A DNA stretch of 64,000 bases, taken from positions 62,001 to 126,000 of the forward strand of contig NZ_SRZC01000007.1 of NCBI RefSeq assembly GCF_004792655.1, given 5' to 3'. A program made the position numbers and the translations under genes. This document shows positions 43,505 through 52,167 of the stretch, piece by piece. Under the pieces are notes generated by a model. The model was not told the DNA's origin. It did no database searches and worked only from the letters and a program-made list of their open reading frames with translations. This stretch comes from Palleniella muris (GTDB taxonomy: Bacteria; Bacteroidota; Bacteroidia; Bacteroidales; Bacteroidaceae). Numbering within the stretch: the stretch's first letter is position 1; each line of letters starts with the position of its first letter.

Positions 43505-43674
43505 CATAACAGGAATTGAGATTGCTGTTATCTGTCTAACAAGTTGAATTAAAGCAAATAAATCAAATTCAAACGGCAACTTATTTATAACACAAAACGA
43601 CTGAATATCAGTGTTTTACGAAAACATTTTGTCGTTAAAAATAGCTTAAATCCAACTTTTATAAGCTAACTTTG
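43505..43674 (+). promoter_or_regulatory. intergenic region with dyads and -7 box
   Basis: A 244-base gap. ATAACAG...CTGTTAT near 43506-43533 and AACGAC...GTCGTT around 43597-43637, with GTGTTTT/AAAACAT inside it, are possible operators or terminators. TAACTTTG at 43667-43674 is a good -7 box for the operon starting at 43739. Confidence 0.55.
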
Positions 43675-43738
43675 TACCACTGGGTTGCATCATTTGCGGC
43701 TCGGTGGTTTTTTATTTTGAATAATCATAACAACCGCA

Positions 43739-44359
43739 ATGGAACAAGACATCAATAAAATCGAGACAACCGGAGCTGGTGTAGAAAAGGTTCACACGAA
43801 GCTCAAATTCATCAAATCTGAGAAGAACGGAGCATTTATCAGTTTCGTTTCCCAGAATCCTGTAAATGGCGTAGTATGCGGAGTTCGTCAGGATTCCCCG
43901 TACCCTAAAAAGATTGTCATCATCGACCGGGAAATGTCAAACAACATACTGCCTAATGTGCTGTATGACTGCACCCTCATTCCGATGACAAAGACCATCA
44001 ATAAAAAGACTGGCGAGGAGCACATTCCAGGCTATATTGCAATCGAAGCAAATGCTGTCCAATTTAAGGCTACTGTGACTACCAAATATGTTCGCGGTTC
44101 CATGTATCAGGTAGAAGTCGCTTTCGGCAACAAAATCATAAGGTTTGACCCATTTCACGGGCAGAAGGAAAGCGTGAAATCCCTGCCGGCTTGTCTGGCA
44201 GTTCTGGAAAAGCGATGTGACGTCAAGGATCTGATGTATATCGTAGAGAGCTTCAATACCGCAGCTATCGAACTGGTAGAGCAGATGAAGCAGGATATGC
44301 GTGAAATCCATAACAAGAGAGGCAAAAATGAGAAGACCGGTCGAAGGAATCGCCACTGA
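43739..44359 (+). CDS. unrecognised protein coupled to RNase H (206 aa)
   Basis: Beta-rich (FISFVSQNPVNGVVCGVRQD), then helical with a basic end (EIHNKRGKNEKTGRRNRH). Overlaps the RNase H start by 32 bases. A nucleic-acid role fits the context only. Confidence 0.65.
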   Translation: MEQDINKIETTGAGVEKVHTKLKFIKSEKNGAFISFVSQNPVNGVVCGVRQDSPYPKKIVIIDREMSNNILPNVLYDCTLIPMTKTINKKTGEEHIPGYIAIEANAVQFKATVTTKYVRGSMYQVEVAFGNKIIRFDPFHGQKESVKSLPACLAVLEKRCDVKDLMYIVESFNTAAIELVEQMKQDMREIHNKRGKNEKTGRRNRH

Positions 44360-44723
44360 TGCGGCCCATTCCATGAAGAATGGAAAGACAGAGTATCAAG
44401 GTATAAACTTAGCGACCAAAGAACAGATATTTTATAAGGATTTGGGGAACCAAACCACTAATATAGGAGAATTTCTTGCGGTTGTCGAGGCTGTGAAGTT
44501 CATCATTGAGAATGACTTCCAGCCTCGAATCATTTATACCGACTCCATGACTGCAATCGCATGGTTCAAAGCGAAGAAAACGTCATCTACAAAACCGTGC
44601 AAAGACCTGACCCGTGCAGAAATGTTCCTGCGGGCACTGTCATCGGACGTGGACACAATTGAAATTTATCACTGGGACAACAAACGCTGGGGTGAAACTC
44701 CGGCAGATTTTGGTCGTAAATAA
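44328..44723 (+). CDS. ribonuclease H
   Basis: 131 aa from the ATG at 44328. Catalytic acidic residues appear in order: IATDAAH (Asp), NIGEFLAVVEA (Glu), IIYTDSMTAI (Asp) and the final TPADFGRK (Asp). It removes RNA from RNA-DNA hybrids, for example replication primers. Also relevant to a phage that encodes a reverse transcriptase, although the two genes are 15 kb apart. Confidence 0.85.
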   Translation: MRRPVEGIATDAAHSMKNGKTEYQGINLATKEQIFYKDLGNQTTNIGEFLAVVEAVKFIIENDFQPRIIYTDSMTAIAWFKAKKTSSTKPCKDLTRAEMFLRALSSDVDTIEIYHWDNKRWGETPADFGRK

Positions 44724-44903
44724 TGCCCAACTAAGCATGAATAGACAAAAAGCCAGTAATTTGCTAAACATTATGTCTATTATGGTTCTATTCATTAAAA
44801 AGAATATATCGTGAAATAGAGCAGATGACAGTTCACCAGGCTTATGTTATGGGAGTCAATGACTCGTTCACATATCTTACAATCACTCTAAAAATTACAA
44901 CTT

Positions 44904-45113
44904 ATGACGAATTTCAAAGAAAGAAGAGAATCTATTTTGGAAGTTTTTAACAAAGCAAAAGAAGATTTGGAATGCCTCAATGGGGATATACAAAATCAGA
45001 TTGAGGCAAATCAAGCTCAAATTATCGCATTGACCAATCAAAATGCGGAGTTGTCTGCATTGAAGGTAAGTAATGAATCGTCAATCAAGACATTTGCCAA
45101 ATTTTTTAGGTAA
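44904..45113 (+). CDS. small coiled-coil protein (69 aa)
   Basis: Almost wholly heptad-like helix (IEANQAQIIALTNQNAELSAL). Function unknown. Confidence 0.6.
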   Translation: MTNFKERRESILEVFNKAKEDLECLNGDIQNQIEANQAQIIALTNQNAELSALKVSNESSIKTFAKFFR

Positions 45114-45248
45114 CATGGACACTTCCCGCTATGAAAGGAGACATGCCAGGTTTATAATCTGGTGCTTGATAATGTTCGAGTCATATCTGGGGTGCAAACA
45201 CTTTGTAAGCAAGTATCAAATTCAATAACCATTTTAATTCAAAAAATT

Positions 45249-46073
45249 ATGAAAAAGTTTTTGTATCTATTGATTGCGTTAATCGCATGTACAGTATTCT
45301 CCAGTTGTCACCGGGTGGCACCTGGAGCTGGCGAAGAATCCGTTCTTGTTCATAAGCCTTGGTTTTTCGGTCATGGCGGTGTTGACAAGGATGCAGTCAC
45401 AACCGGAAGTACCTGGTGTTGGTGGAGTACCAGTTCGGAGACATTCAAGATTATTCCTGTGAAATACACGGAAAAATTGGATGATATAATTTCTAACGAG
45501 AATACTCCGCTGGACTTCAACACAATGATTACATTACAGATTCAGAAAGGTAAATCGCCATTGCTCCTTGAAAATTACGGTGTTGATTGGTACAACAATA
45601 ACATTAAGGAAATATACAACAATCTTACCAGACATTATGTTTCTCAGTATTCGCCATTTGATTTAACAAGTAACAGAGAGGTTATAGCGCATATAGACTC
45701 ATGTGTAAAGGCAGACATGATACAATACATCGCAAAGTTGTCTGAGAAGAAAGATTTTCCTGTTACCGTCATAAATGTTATTACAGGACGAGCGATACCC
45801 AATACCGCACAGTTAGCAGAAATGAACAATACCGCAGCCCAAATTCAGGCAAGACAGACCCAGGAACGCAGATATGAAATGGAGGTTGCACGAGAACGCG
45901 CAGAACGCCAGCGAGCGACATCAGACAAGGCATATCAGCGTGAAATGGGTTTAACAGCCGAACAATTCATCAACCTTAAAGCGTGGGACATAATCGCATC
46001 GAAAAAGGGCGCGAATATTGACGTTCTTTTTGATGGTGGAGCATCCAGTACAATGTGGAATATCAAAAGATAG
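45249..46073 (+). CDS. SPFH/prohibitin-like lipoprotein
   Basis: 274 aa from ATG 45249; the in-frame ATG at 45162 is unlikely. Lipobox FSSCHR after a hydrophobic signal (LYLLIALIACTV) anchors it to the envelope. The core (YTEKLDDIISNENTPLDFNTMITLQIQ ... VTVINVITGRAIPN) has the SPFH pattern, followed by a charged coiled coil (RYEMEVARERAERQRAT). Phage and plasmid SPFH proteins form membrane rings; exact role unknown. Confidence 0.7.
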   Translation: MKKFLYLLIALIACTVFSSCHRVAPGAGEESVLVHKPWFFGHGGVDKDAVTTGSTWCWWSTSSETFKIIPVKYTEKLDDIISNENTPLDFNTMITLQIQKGKSPLLLENYGVDWYNNNIKEIYNNLTRHYVSQYSPFDLTSNREVIAHIDSCVKADMIQYIAKLSEKKDFPVTVINVITGRAIPNTAQLAEMNNTAAQIQARQTQERRYEMEVARERAERQRATSDKAYQREMGLTAEQFINLKAWDIIASKKGANIDVLFDGGASSTMWNIKR

Positions 46074-46093
46074 CCTTATCCAAACAAGTTAAA

Positions 46094-46139
46094 AATACCC
46101 CCATAAAGCAGAACTTACGATATGCTTTATGGGGGTATT
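46094..46139. terminator. strong bidirectional terminator
   Basis: AATACCCCCATAAAGCA (46094-46110) pairs perfectly over 17 bp with TGCTTTATGGGGGTATT (46123-46139), flanked by A- and T-rich ends. Confidence 0.88.
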
Positions 46140-46159
46140 ATTTATAAGTAATTTATTGA

Positions 46160-46351
46160 ATGAGAAAACTATTTGCGATTTGGCGAATACTGTGGGCTGA
46201 TAAATTCGCCCTCTTCACATTTGAGGATGCGCCAGATGATCCGGAATGGCAAACCGCCCCATATTTTAGATGGAGGTTATCTCACGATGATGAGTATTTT
46301 CTTCAATTGATAAAGGACGTATTGTTGAATATTGAAAAAGAACATAAATGA
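46160..46351 (+). CDS. 63-aa unrecognised protein
   Basis: Trp/Phe-rich (IWRILWADKFALFTFEDAPDDPEWQ). Its stop lies two bases before the next ATG. No family recognised. Confidence 0.55.
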   Translation: MRKLFAIWRILWADKFALFTFEDAPDDPEWQTAPYFRWRLSHDDEYFLQLIKDVLLNIEKEHK

Positions 46352-46352
46352 T

Positions 46353-46562
46353 ATGGATGCAGTGGAAAAATTCCAGGCTCTTGGTAAGGGCTTTGAAGAC
46401 ATGATGCGCAATGGTTGCAGTTGCAAGATCAAAATTATGAAGCCGGTCGGTTATTTGAGGCATGAACCAACCGACACTTCTATAACTGTCTATAAGCCTA
46501 TATCACGTTTCAAGGCACTGATGCTTCGTTGGTGCTTCGGACTTAAATATGAAAAGTTATGA
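46353..46562 (+). CDS. small basic protein (69 aa)
   Basis: Start taken at the ATG at 46353 (MDAVEKFQALGKGFEDMM); a TTG at 46332 would overlap the previous gene. Basic C-terminal half. Overlaps the methylase start by 4 bases. Confidence 0.55.
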   Translation: MDAVEKFQALGKGFEDMMRNGCSCKIKIMKPVGYLRHEPTDTSITVYKPISRFKALMLRWCFGLKYEKL

Positions 46563-47053
46563 ATATCACACAACCCATTTTAGATGCTTGCTGTGGCGGC
46601 AAGATGTTCTATTTTGACAAGCAGGATGATCGCGTGTTATTTCAAGATATACGTGATGTTGAGACAACCCTATGTGATGGACGTCAGTTTGAGGTGAAGC
46701 CTGATGTAAAAGCTGATTTTACTTCAATGCCATATTCTGATGAGAGCTTTTCGATGGTTGTCTTTGACCCACCACATCTGAAATATACAGGCAGCAAGAA
46801 AGAAAAATCAGGCTACCAAATGATTAAGTATGGCTGTCTTGAAGGAGATTGGAAAGATATGTTGTCCAAGGGCTTCAAAGAATGTTTCAGAGTTCTAAAA
46901 CCCGGTGGTTTTCTAATTTTCAAATGGAATGAGACAGACATAAAAGTGTCTGAAATTCTTAAATTAACATCAGAAAAACCTATTTTTGGACATATATCCG
47001 GCAAACGCGCCAACACTCATTGGATTTGCTTTATGAAAGGAGGGAAGGTATGA
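46559..47053 (+). CDS. SAM-dependent methyltransferase, DPP-type
   Basis: 164 aa. ILDACCGGKMFYFD resembles motif I (SAM-binding), FSMVVFDPPHLKY supplies the DPPH catalytic motif of N6-adenine or N4-cytosine type enzymes, and CFRVLKPGGFLIFKW is the usual post-catalytic strand. No target-recognition domain is present, so target choice is unclear; it could protect phage DNA from restriction. Confidence 0.8.
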   Translation: MNITQPILDACCGGKMFYFDKQDDRVLFQDIRDVETTLCDGRQFEVKPDVKADFTSMPYSDESFSMVVFDPPHLKYTGSKKEKSGYQMIKYGCLEGDWKDMLSKGFKECFRVLKPGGFLIFKWNETDIKVSEILKLTSEKPIFGHISGKRANTHWICFMKGGKV

Positions 47054-47447
47054 CACCGAAATTCACAACACCATGTTTCATACATAAAAACACCCCAGAG
47101 CTTCGCAAGAAATTGGAAGCCTGGGGTATCGGCTGAATAATGGCAAATGGATGGGCAAATATCTTGCAACATTCCGAATTAAGGCAACAAAAGAATGGCG
47201 GTATGTTGCATCACCAGAGTGGGATTTACAAAACAACCCTGACATAGGGTGCTCTATTGATTGTGGTACTAATGAAGAAAAATTTCTTGCTATTGCTGGA
47301 TTGAGAAATGATACAGATAAATACCAATGGTTTATCTCACCTGAAGGCTGTTGGTGCTATAATAAGGGCTATGATGATATATCGGAAGTTTCCCTTAAAT
47401 GGCGTAAAGCCACAATAGAAGAAGTTGTTGAACATTTCAAAGATTAA
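47050..47447 (+). pseudogene. frameshifted small protein gene
   Basis: The first frame reads MTPKFTTPCFIHKNTPELRKK... and stops at TGA (47134-47136). One base over, the next frame continues NGKWMGKYLATFRIKATKEW and runs to 47447 with a coherent composition. Restoring one G at about 47134 (GGCTGGAATAAT) would give one 132-residue protein. Either a real pseudogene or a sequencing/assembly error. Confidence 0.65.
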
Positions 47448-47449
47448 AT

Positions 47450-47761
47450 ATGAAAATTATTTACAATAACATCATCCCATTTAAGGGATTCCTGGCAATC
47501 AATTTCTTCGGTATTTTGTTTGTCAGAGGTACAGAGCGTGACATCAACGATATTGTGCTCAATCACGAAAGAATCCATACAGCCCAGATGAAAGAGCTTG
47601 GATATATCTTGTTCTACATAATATATCTGCTGGAGTGGATTGTGCGTCTCTTTAAGAAAGGGAACGCTTATCGAAACATTTCTTTTGAGCGTGAGGCATA
47701 CAAGCATGAAAGAGATTTGAATTACCTCTCTACACGTCCCAAATGGGCTATGTGGCAGTAA
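47450..47761 (+). CDS. small HExxH protein, metalloprotease-like
   Basis: 103 aa. VLNHERIHTAQMKELGY holds an HERIH motif (HExxH) followed by a hydrophobic helix (YILFYIIYLLEWIVRLF) and FEREAYKHERDL, where the Glu could be the third zinc ligand. This small family is common in Bacteroidota; whether it is proteolytic is not established. Confidence 0.65.
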   Translation: MKIIYNNIIPFKGFLAINFFGILFVRGTERDINDIVLNHERIHTAQMKELGYILFYIIYLLEWIVRLFKKGNAYRNISFEREAYKHERDLNYLSTRPKWAMWQ

Positions 47762-47834
47762 ATTCCACAATAAAAAGGGATAAAATAAACCTTTTATCGG
47801 TTTACATACTAATCTATAATGTAACCGATAATAT

Positions 47835-47908
47835 CGCGGGGTGGTAGCAGTGGGTAGCTCGCCAGCCTCATAAGCTGGAGGTCGCAGGTTCGAGTCCTGC
47901 CCCCGTAA
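47835..47908 (+). tRNA. phage tRNA-Met(CAU), initiator-like
   Basis: Cloverleaf with acceptor CGCGGGG/CCCCGTA, where C1 faces A72 (the unpaired hallmark of initiator tRNA). Anticodon stem CCAGC/GCTGG with loop CTCATAA (anticodon CAT), T-arm GCAGG/CCTGC. CCA is not encoded. A phage copy of the initiator type is unusual. Confidence 0.85.
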
Positions 47909-47914
47909 CAATAT

Positions 47915-47990
47915 GGGTGCGTAGTTTAATGAAGAACAGCAGGTGTTTCATCTGAAGGTGCTGGATCACTTCCGGCGGTGCCCCTCCCAT
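47915..47990 (+). tRNA. degenerate tRNA-like sequence
   Basis: A D-arm-like GTTTAATGAAGAAC and a CAGG/TCTG stem with a 7-base loop are present. However, the acceptor arms do not pair, the loop has G at position 33, and no clear T-arm forms. It may be a decayed phage tRNA in the tRNA cluster. Low confidence. Confidence 0.25.
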
Positions 47991-48076
47991 TGAAAGCGCA
48001 AAGCAATTTGCTATTTTTTCTTTTTACATACGAAACACTTTTGCCTCTGTCATTTGTGAAAATCGCAGAGGATTTT

Positions 48077-48159
48077 GGAAGGTAAAGCAGCAAGGTGCTG
48101 CAACGGTCTTGAAAACCGATTGTCCTGTATAGGATTCTCTTCGATTGGGATGCCTTCCG
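48077..48159 (+). tRNA. phage tRNA-Ser(UGA)
   Basis: Acceptor GGAAGGT/GCCTTCC, D-stem GCAGC/GCTGC, anticodon loop CTTGAAA (anticodon TGA), a long variable arm TCCT...AGGA typical of Ser, and a 3' G discriminator. The T-stem has one mismatch. Not CCA-encoded. Confidence 0.85.
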
Positions 48160-48182
48160 CACAATGAATAAATTTATCTTAT

Positions 48183-48455
48183 ATGAAAAAGTATTTCAAA
48201 TGGCTTACTGAAAGCAACCGTCCCAAACACATTCTTGTCGGCTTCTTTATTGGCTTAACTCTTGGTGTTGTTGCAGCTTTTACCGCCGCTTTTTCTGCTG
48301 AAATGAAAGACTGGCTTTGGAACGGCAAGCGTGGCGGTACTTTCGGTTGGATCAAAGGTAACGGTTTTGATTGGCTCGATTTCATCGCTACCATTATTGG
48401 TGGAATTACAGGAGCCTTGTTCCGTTATCTTGTTTTGGGTACGTCCATTTGTTGA
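48183..48455 (+). CDS. small membrane protein, possible holin-like (90 aa)
   Basis: Two membrane segments (ILVGFFIGLTLGVVAAFTAA and FIATIIGGITGALFRYLVLG) around a polar loop with WNGKRGGTFGW. The two-helix topology near the phage end resembles holin-type proteins, but sequence gives no proof. Confidence 0.65.
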   Translation: MKKYFKWLTESNRPKHILVGFFIGLTLGVVAAFTAAFSAEMKDWLWNGKRGGTFGWIKGNGFDWLDFIATIIGGITGALFRYLVLGTSIC

Positions 48456-48472
48456 AGTGAAGTGTAGAATTG

Positions 48473-48508
48473 AGTCCCGGTAGCAAAACAAGGCTACCGG
48501 GACTTTTT
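48473..48508. terminator. bidirectional terminator between convergent genes
   Basis: AGTCCCGGTAGC (48473-48484) pairs with GCTACCGGGACT (48493-48504), then TTTT. Lies between the rightward 48183 gene and the end of the integrase gene at 48513. Confidence 0.88.
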
Positions 48509-48512
48509 ACAT

Positions 48513-49790
48513 TTATGTCGCAGCTTTCATAAACGCCATCTGGAGTCTCTGCTGATTCGTGACGCTATCCCCGTTATAATAATGCTCTTGAATCATCTCT
48601 ATGCTTGTGCCTGCCGCCATTGCAATATAGGAAATGGGCAAGCCGCTATCCAAGGCCACAGTGATTGCCGTATGGCGAAACACATAGGCATACAGGTCGT
48701 AGTCCATACCCAGCTCTTTTCCGACTGATTTAAGCCAGATATTGAGCTTTTCCCGAAACTTTTTGAATGTATAGTCTTTGGTCTGATATGTCTTTTCTTT
48801 TTCATCGTCCATGATTGGAAAGACATACCCATCTGTAGTTGTTCCTCTGTATTTGGAAATGATATTCCCCATTACCGGAGACACCGGAACTTCAACCAGT
48901 TGGTGTGTTTTCTTGCGTCTGGTTCTGATTGTGTTATTGCGAGTAAGTTCCGAGTATTTCAGTTTAATGACATCACATGGAGCGAAAAAGGAGTGGAACA
49001 TGAATATGCAGAAATCGCGATACAGTTCAACTTCTTTACGGTTTTTGTATTGCGGAGTGAGTTTGGACAAATCCGCATTGATGAATCGTCTCAGTTGCTC
49101 TTGCGTTAATATATCGGGAGTTTTATTGTCAGCGCAGTTTCTTTTGGGATTATATTCCGCGAACTTGAAGTCCCCTATTTGGGCCAATGAGAACGGGACA
49201 TCCTTATCCTTGCTGGCCTTGCCCAGTAAGTTCCTGAAAGATTTTGATGTTCCCTTGTACCCATCATATTTTGCGAATGTGTGGGCCAGTTGAACACAAG
49301 CCTTATAATCGAGCGACTGGAAAGTCAAGGATGAGAAACCCCTGATGATTTTGCGGCACTTGCTCAGCAGTTTGGAATAGGTCTCGAAATTGCAGCCCAA
49401 CTTTGCCTTTTCCCGCAAGATGACCTCTTCCAGATATTTCTCAACAAAGTTGAAATCGGATGCCGGTACTGCATTTCCCACCGGTCTTTCAATGATTTCA
49501 CATTTGACTTGCTTGATAGGCTGGAAGTATGACGCTACCTGCCTCGCCGTGAGTTCAGGATGCTCAAGCAGCAACTTTGTATAGGGGTTCTTGAACTCCT
49601 CCAGAATCTTGTTGTTCTCCGAGTATGAAACGGCGTTGGCTGAGAAACGCTCTTTGTCCGCGTTCCAATGCCTCGCTAAATTGGGACTGCCGGTCAAAAG
49701 GTGTTTGACCGATTTGTAGTATCTTTCTTTCCCCTCACTTATTCTCAGGACGAGGGAACTATCCTTTATTATGAATTTTAGCTTCACCAT
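48513..49790 (-). CDS. int: phage tyrosine integrase
   Basis: 425 aa from the ATG at 49790 (MVKLKFIIKD); a longer frame begins at 49889 but has an unlikely start. N-terminal arm-binding part, central SAM-like core-binding domain, and a catalytic C-terminal domain: Arg near SFFAPCDVIKLK (Cys-Asp replaces the usual R-x-S neighbourhood), RRKKTHQLVEVP, AYVFRHTAIT (HxxR-like), and the final MIQEHYYNG with the nucleophile Tyr. It lies beside tRNA-Phe, a classic integration site. The first catalytic Arg is not obvious to me and should be verified. Confidence 0.85.
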   Translation of the reverse strand: MVKLKFIIKDSSLVLRISEGKERYYKSVKHLLTGSPNLARHWNADKERFSANAVSYSENNKILEEFKNPYTKLLLEHPELTARQVASYFQPIKQVKCEIIERPVGNAVPASDFNFVEKYLEEVILREKAKLGCNFETYSKLLSKCRKIIRGFSSLTFQSLDYKACVQLAHTFAKYDGYKGTSKSFRNLLGKASKDKDVPFSLAQIGDFKFAEYNPKRNCADNKTPDILTQEQLRRFINADLSKLTPQYKNRKEVELYRDFCIFMFHSFFAPCDVIKLKYSELTRNNTIRTRRKKTHQLVEVPVSPVMGNIISKYRGTTTDGYVFPIMDDEKEKTYQTKDYTFKKFREKLNIWLKSVGKELGMDYDLYAYVFRHTAITVALDSGLPISYIAMAAGTSIEMIQEHYYNGDSVTNQQRLQMAFMKAAT

Positions 49791-49913
49791 AACTCTTTGT
49801 TCTTGTTTTGCATTTAAGAATAGAAGAATGATGAACCAATAGTTGTAACCGGATGTAACTTTTCCAATGTACACCACAATGTACACCAACCGGGTCGTTC
49901 CCTTTTTTGAATT

Positions 49914-49933
49914 TTTCGTTCTAACAGGATTGA
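49914..49933 (+). repeat. direct repeat copy 2 (att-like)
   Basis: Partner of the repeat at 12994-13013 (19 of 20 identical), 124 bases upstream of the integrase start and 110 bases from tRNA-Phe. If it is an attachment core, the element bounded by the two copies would be 36.9 kb. Confidence 0.5.
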
Positions 49934-50009
49934 TGTTAGTTGGATGTATGCCTAATCAGCGCGAAATCAATCACTTACAATCCACAAAACGACAAATTCA
50001 ACATAACAG

Positions 50010-50040
50010 AAAAGGAAGTTGATTATCTCAACTTCCTTTT
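50010..50040. terminator. bidirectional terminator at tRNA-Phe
   Basis: AAAAGGAAGTTGA (50010-50022) pairs with TCAACTTCCTTTT (50028-50040). It lies directly downstream of the leftward tRNA-Phe gene and is the likely phage/host boundary zone. Confidence 0.85.
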
Positions 50041-50044
50041 CGAG

Positions 50045-50117
50045 TGGTGCCAACGGGATTCGAACCAGTGACACACGGATTTTCAGTCCGATGCTCTACC
50101 AACTGAGCTATGGCACC
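50045..50117 (-). tRNA. host tRNA-Phe(GAA)
   Basis: On the minus strand: acceptor GGTGCCA/TGGCACC, anticodon loop CTGAAAA (GAA), T-loop GGTTCGAATCC. CCA not encoded. Its 3' end faces the phage, fitting use as an integration target. Confidence 0.95.
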
Positions 50118-50280
50118 TCGTCTTTCAGTGCTTAGGATTGTTATTTCCTAAAAGCGAGTGCAAAGGTACTGCTTTTTTCTGAACTGTGCAAGCTTTTTCG
50201 TGTTTTTTTTCAAAAAAGTGTATTTTTTCCTATTTTTATTGCATATTTCCAAAATAAGTTGTAATTTTGCAGATGCAATT

Positions 50281-50353
50281 CGGGATGTAGCGCAGTTGGT
50301 AGCGTACTGCGTTCGGGACGCAGGGGTCGCCAGTTCGAGTCTGGTCATCCCGA
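50281..50353 (+). tRNA. host tRNA-Pro(CGG)
   Basis: Acceptor CGGGATG/CATCCCG, anticodon stem TGCG/CGCA with anticodon CGG, T-arm CCAGTTCGAGTCTGG. A TAATTTTG box about 12 bases upstream may be its promoter. Confidence 0.95.
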
Positions 50354-50360
50354 CAAGCAA

Positions 50361-50398
50361 GAAGCCGGCATCGTTTCTTTCGATGCCGGTTCTTTCTT
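50361..50398 (+). terminator. terminator after tRNA-Pro
   Basis: GAAGCCGGCATCG pairs with CGATGCCGGTTC (50381-50392), followed by TTTCTTTT. Confidence 0.8.
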
Positions 50399-50452
50399 TT
50401 TCACACCCCACCCTTCACCACTGCCGCAACAAGGCGTGAAAGATGCTCAAAC

Positions 50453-50535
50453 AAAGTGTTACCTTTCATCAGGTAAAGTGTCACAGTTGACCATGCAAAA
50501 GGTTACACTTCACATGGCAAAAGGTTACCTTTGAT
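50453..50535 (+). repeat. host 22-bp-period motif array A
   Basis: Four copies of (A)AAGxTxACxxTTxAC starting at 50453, 50475, 50498 and 50520. The same motif with exactly the same period occurs at 58520-58600. Located about 45 bases upstream of the membrane gene at 50580, so a regulator-binding site is likely. Confidence 0.6.
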
Positions 50536-50579
50536 TTCGCCTTGCATTATGAGCCCATTTCATTATTATTACCAAACAC

Positions 50580-50927
50580 ATGTCTGACATGAAACATCTT
50601 TTCATTTTACCAAGAATTTCCTTACTTTCGTTTGCTATGCTACCCATAGCATACAACTATGATTTGTGGTGTGCTGTAATATGCGTGCTCATTTTTCTCC
50701 CATTGCTGATTCTTCTCATAGCTGCCATTATCAACTCACGCAAGACGGGAACCGGATTCCTTACAAACCTCTATGGTTACAGACTGAATTGGTTTGATGT
50801 CCTGATTAGATGCATTGGAACCTTCAATGGCTTGCTGATCGGTTCGACAAAGGTCACAATCTTTTGGACCATGCTAACAGCATTCACCCTCTTTGAGGTT
50901 ATCACATCCAAGCCGAAACTCTCATAA
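50580..50927 (+). CDS. small integral membrane protein (115 aa)
   Basis: Three hydrophobic helices (LCAVICVLIFLPLLILLIAAI, the FDVLIRC region and the C-terminal TIFWTMLTAFTLF). A second possible start is at 50589. Preceded by the 22-bp motif array and followed by a terminator. No family recognised. Confidence 0.65.
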   Translation: MSDMKHLFILPRISLLSFAMLPIAYNYDLWCAVICVLIFLPLLILLIAAIINSRKTGTGFLTNLYGYRLNWFDVLIRCIGTFNGLLIGSTKVTIFWTMLTAFTLFEVITSKPKLS

Positions 50928-50960
50928 CGACTCGTAATCTTTTACCCTCCCTATACGCAA

Positions 50961-51001
50961 TTACCGCCGACAGTTCTCCATAAAAGAGCTATCGGCGGTA
51001 A
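50961..51001. terminator. bidirectional terminator
   Basis: TTACCGCCGA (50961-50970) pairs with TCGGCGGTAA (50992-51001), with AGTTCT/AGAGCT extending it inside. Between the convergent membrane gene and trpS. Confidence 0.8.
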
Positions 51002-51023
51002 TCATTTGTATGCCTGAAAGAAT

Positions 51024-52121
51024 CTATTTGTTCTGTTCGTTAAAGCGTTTCTGCTGCTCTGCAACAAGTTCCTTGTCATCAAAGTAGTCGATACGCATGG
51101 CATGGCGCACCTCTGCAAGAGTCTTTGCACCCACCTTGCGTGCCTCCTCCGTTCCGCGACGCAGCACTTCGTAGACCTCAGCGATATTGCTTTCCAGTTC
51201 CTTGCGGCGTGTGCGGATAGGTTCAAGACGGTCATTGAGGACGTTGTAGAGGAATTTCTTGCATGTGCCGTCACCAAGACCGCCGCGGGTGTAATGAGCC
51301 TTCATCTCGTCAAGGTTCTTGTAATCAGGGAGGAAACGCTCGAAATCCTCGTCCCTGCAGAAAGCGTCAAGATATGTAAATACCGTGTTTCCCTCGATGT
51401 GTCCCGGGTCTTCGATGTTCAGGTGCTGTGGGTCGGTGAACATGGAGTTGACCTTTTTCTTCAGTTCCTTTGCAGTATCGGAAAGATATATGCAGTTGCC
51501 GAGTGACTTTGACATCTTTGCCTTGCCGTCCGTTCCCGGCAGACGCATGCACGCCTTGTTCTCAGGGAGCAGCACCTGGCATTCGTTCAGCACCTCGCCA
51601 TAGATATGGTTGAAGCGGCGCACAATCTCGTTTGTCAATTCAATCATCGGCTTCTGGTCTTCTCCGACAGGAATTGTCGTGCCATGGAAGAGCGTGATGT
51701 CCGCTGCCTGTGAGATAGGATAGCAGAAGAATCCGGTAGGGATAGAGCCGCCTTCGAAGTTGCGCATCTCGATTTCCGTCTTCACTGTAGGGTTGCGCTG
51801 CACACGTGCCACGGAGACAAGGTTCATGTAGTAGAAAGCCAGCTCTGTCAGTTCAGGCACGGCAGACTGCACAAAGATGTTGCACTTTGACGGGTCAAGA
51901 CCTGCTGAAAGATAGTCAAGAGCCACCTCTATGACGTTCTGGCGTATCTTCTCCGGATTGTCGGCATTGTCGGTGAGTGCCTGTGCGTCAGCAATCATGA
52001 TGAAAATCTTGTCATATTCCCCTGAGTTCTGGAGTTCCACACGGCGGCGGAGAGAGCCTACATAATGGCCGATATGCAGTTTTCCGGTAGGACGGTCACC
52101 GGTAAGTATCACTTTTTCCAT
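51024..52121 (-). CDS. trpS: tryptophanyl-tRNA synthetase
   Basis: 365 aa from the ATG at 52121 ([20 protein letters not shown]); an in-frame upstream extension has a poor start. Class I signatures: [10 protein letters not shown] (HIGH) and KAKMSKSLG (KMSKS). Charges tRNA-Trp with tryptophan. Well-formed promoter upstream, so it is a separate unit from the efflux operon. Confidence 0.97.
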   Translation of the reverse strand: MEKVILTGDRPTGKLHIGHYVGSLRRRVELQNSGEYDKIFIMIADAQALTDNADNPEKIRQNVIEVALDYLSAGLDPSKCNIFVQSAVPELTELAFYYMNLVSVARVQRNPTVKTEIEMRNFEGGSIPTGFFCYPISQAADITLFHGTTIPVGEDQKPMIELTNEIVRRFNHIYGEVLNECQVLLPENKACMRLPGTDGKAKMSKSLGNCIYLSDTAKELKKKVNSMFTDPQHLNIEDPGHIEGNTVFTYLDAFCRDEDFERFLPDYKNLDEMKAHYTRGGLGDGTCKKFLYNVLNDRLEPIRTRRKELESNIAEVYEVLRRGTEEARKVGAKTLAEVRHAMRIDYFDDKELVAEQQKRFNEQNK

Positions 52122-52167
52122 TGTCTTTATATTATTAATGTATATATGAAAAATGGTTATTCCGGTG

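Noticed and set aside
44301-44327. Upstream Met for the RNase H gene
   Set aside because: It would add nine residues from the preceding gene's frame overlap; the ATG at 44328 fits the RNase H N-terminus better.
47914-47990. A third functional phage tRNA
   Set aside because: Acceptor and T arms do not pair and position 33 is G, so it is kept only as a low-confidence tRNA-like remnant.
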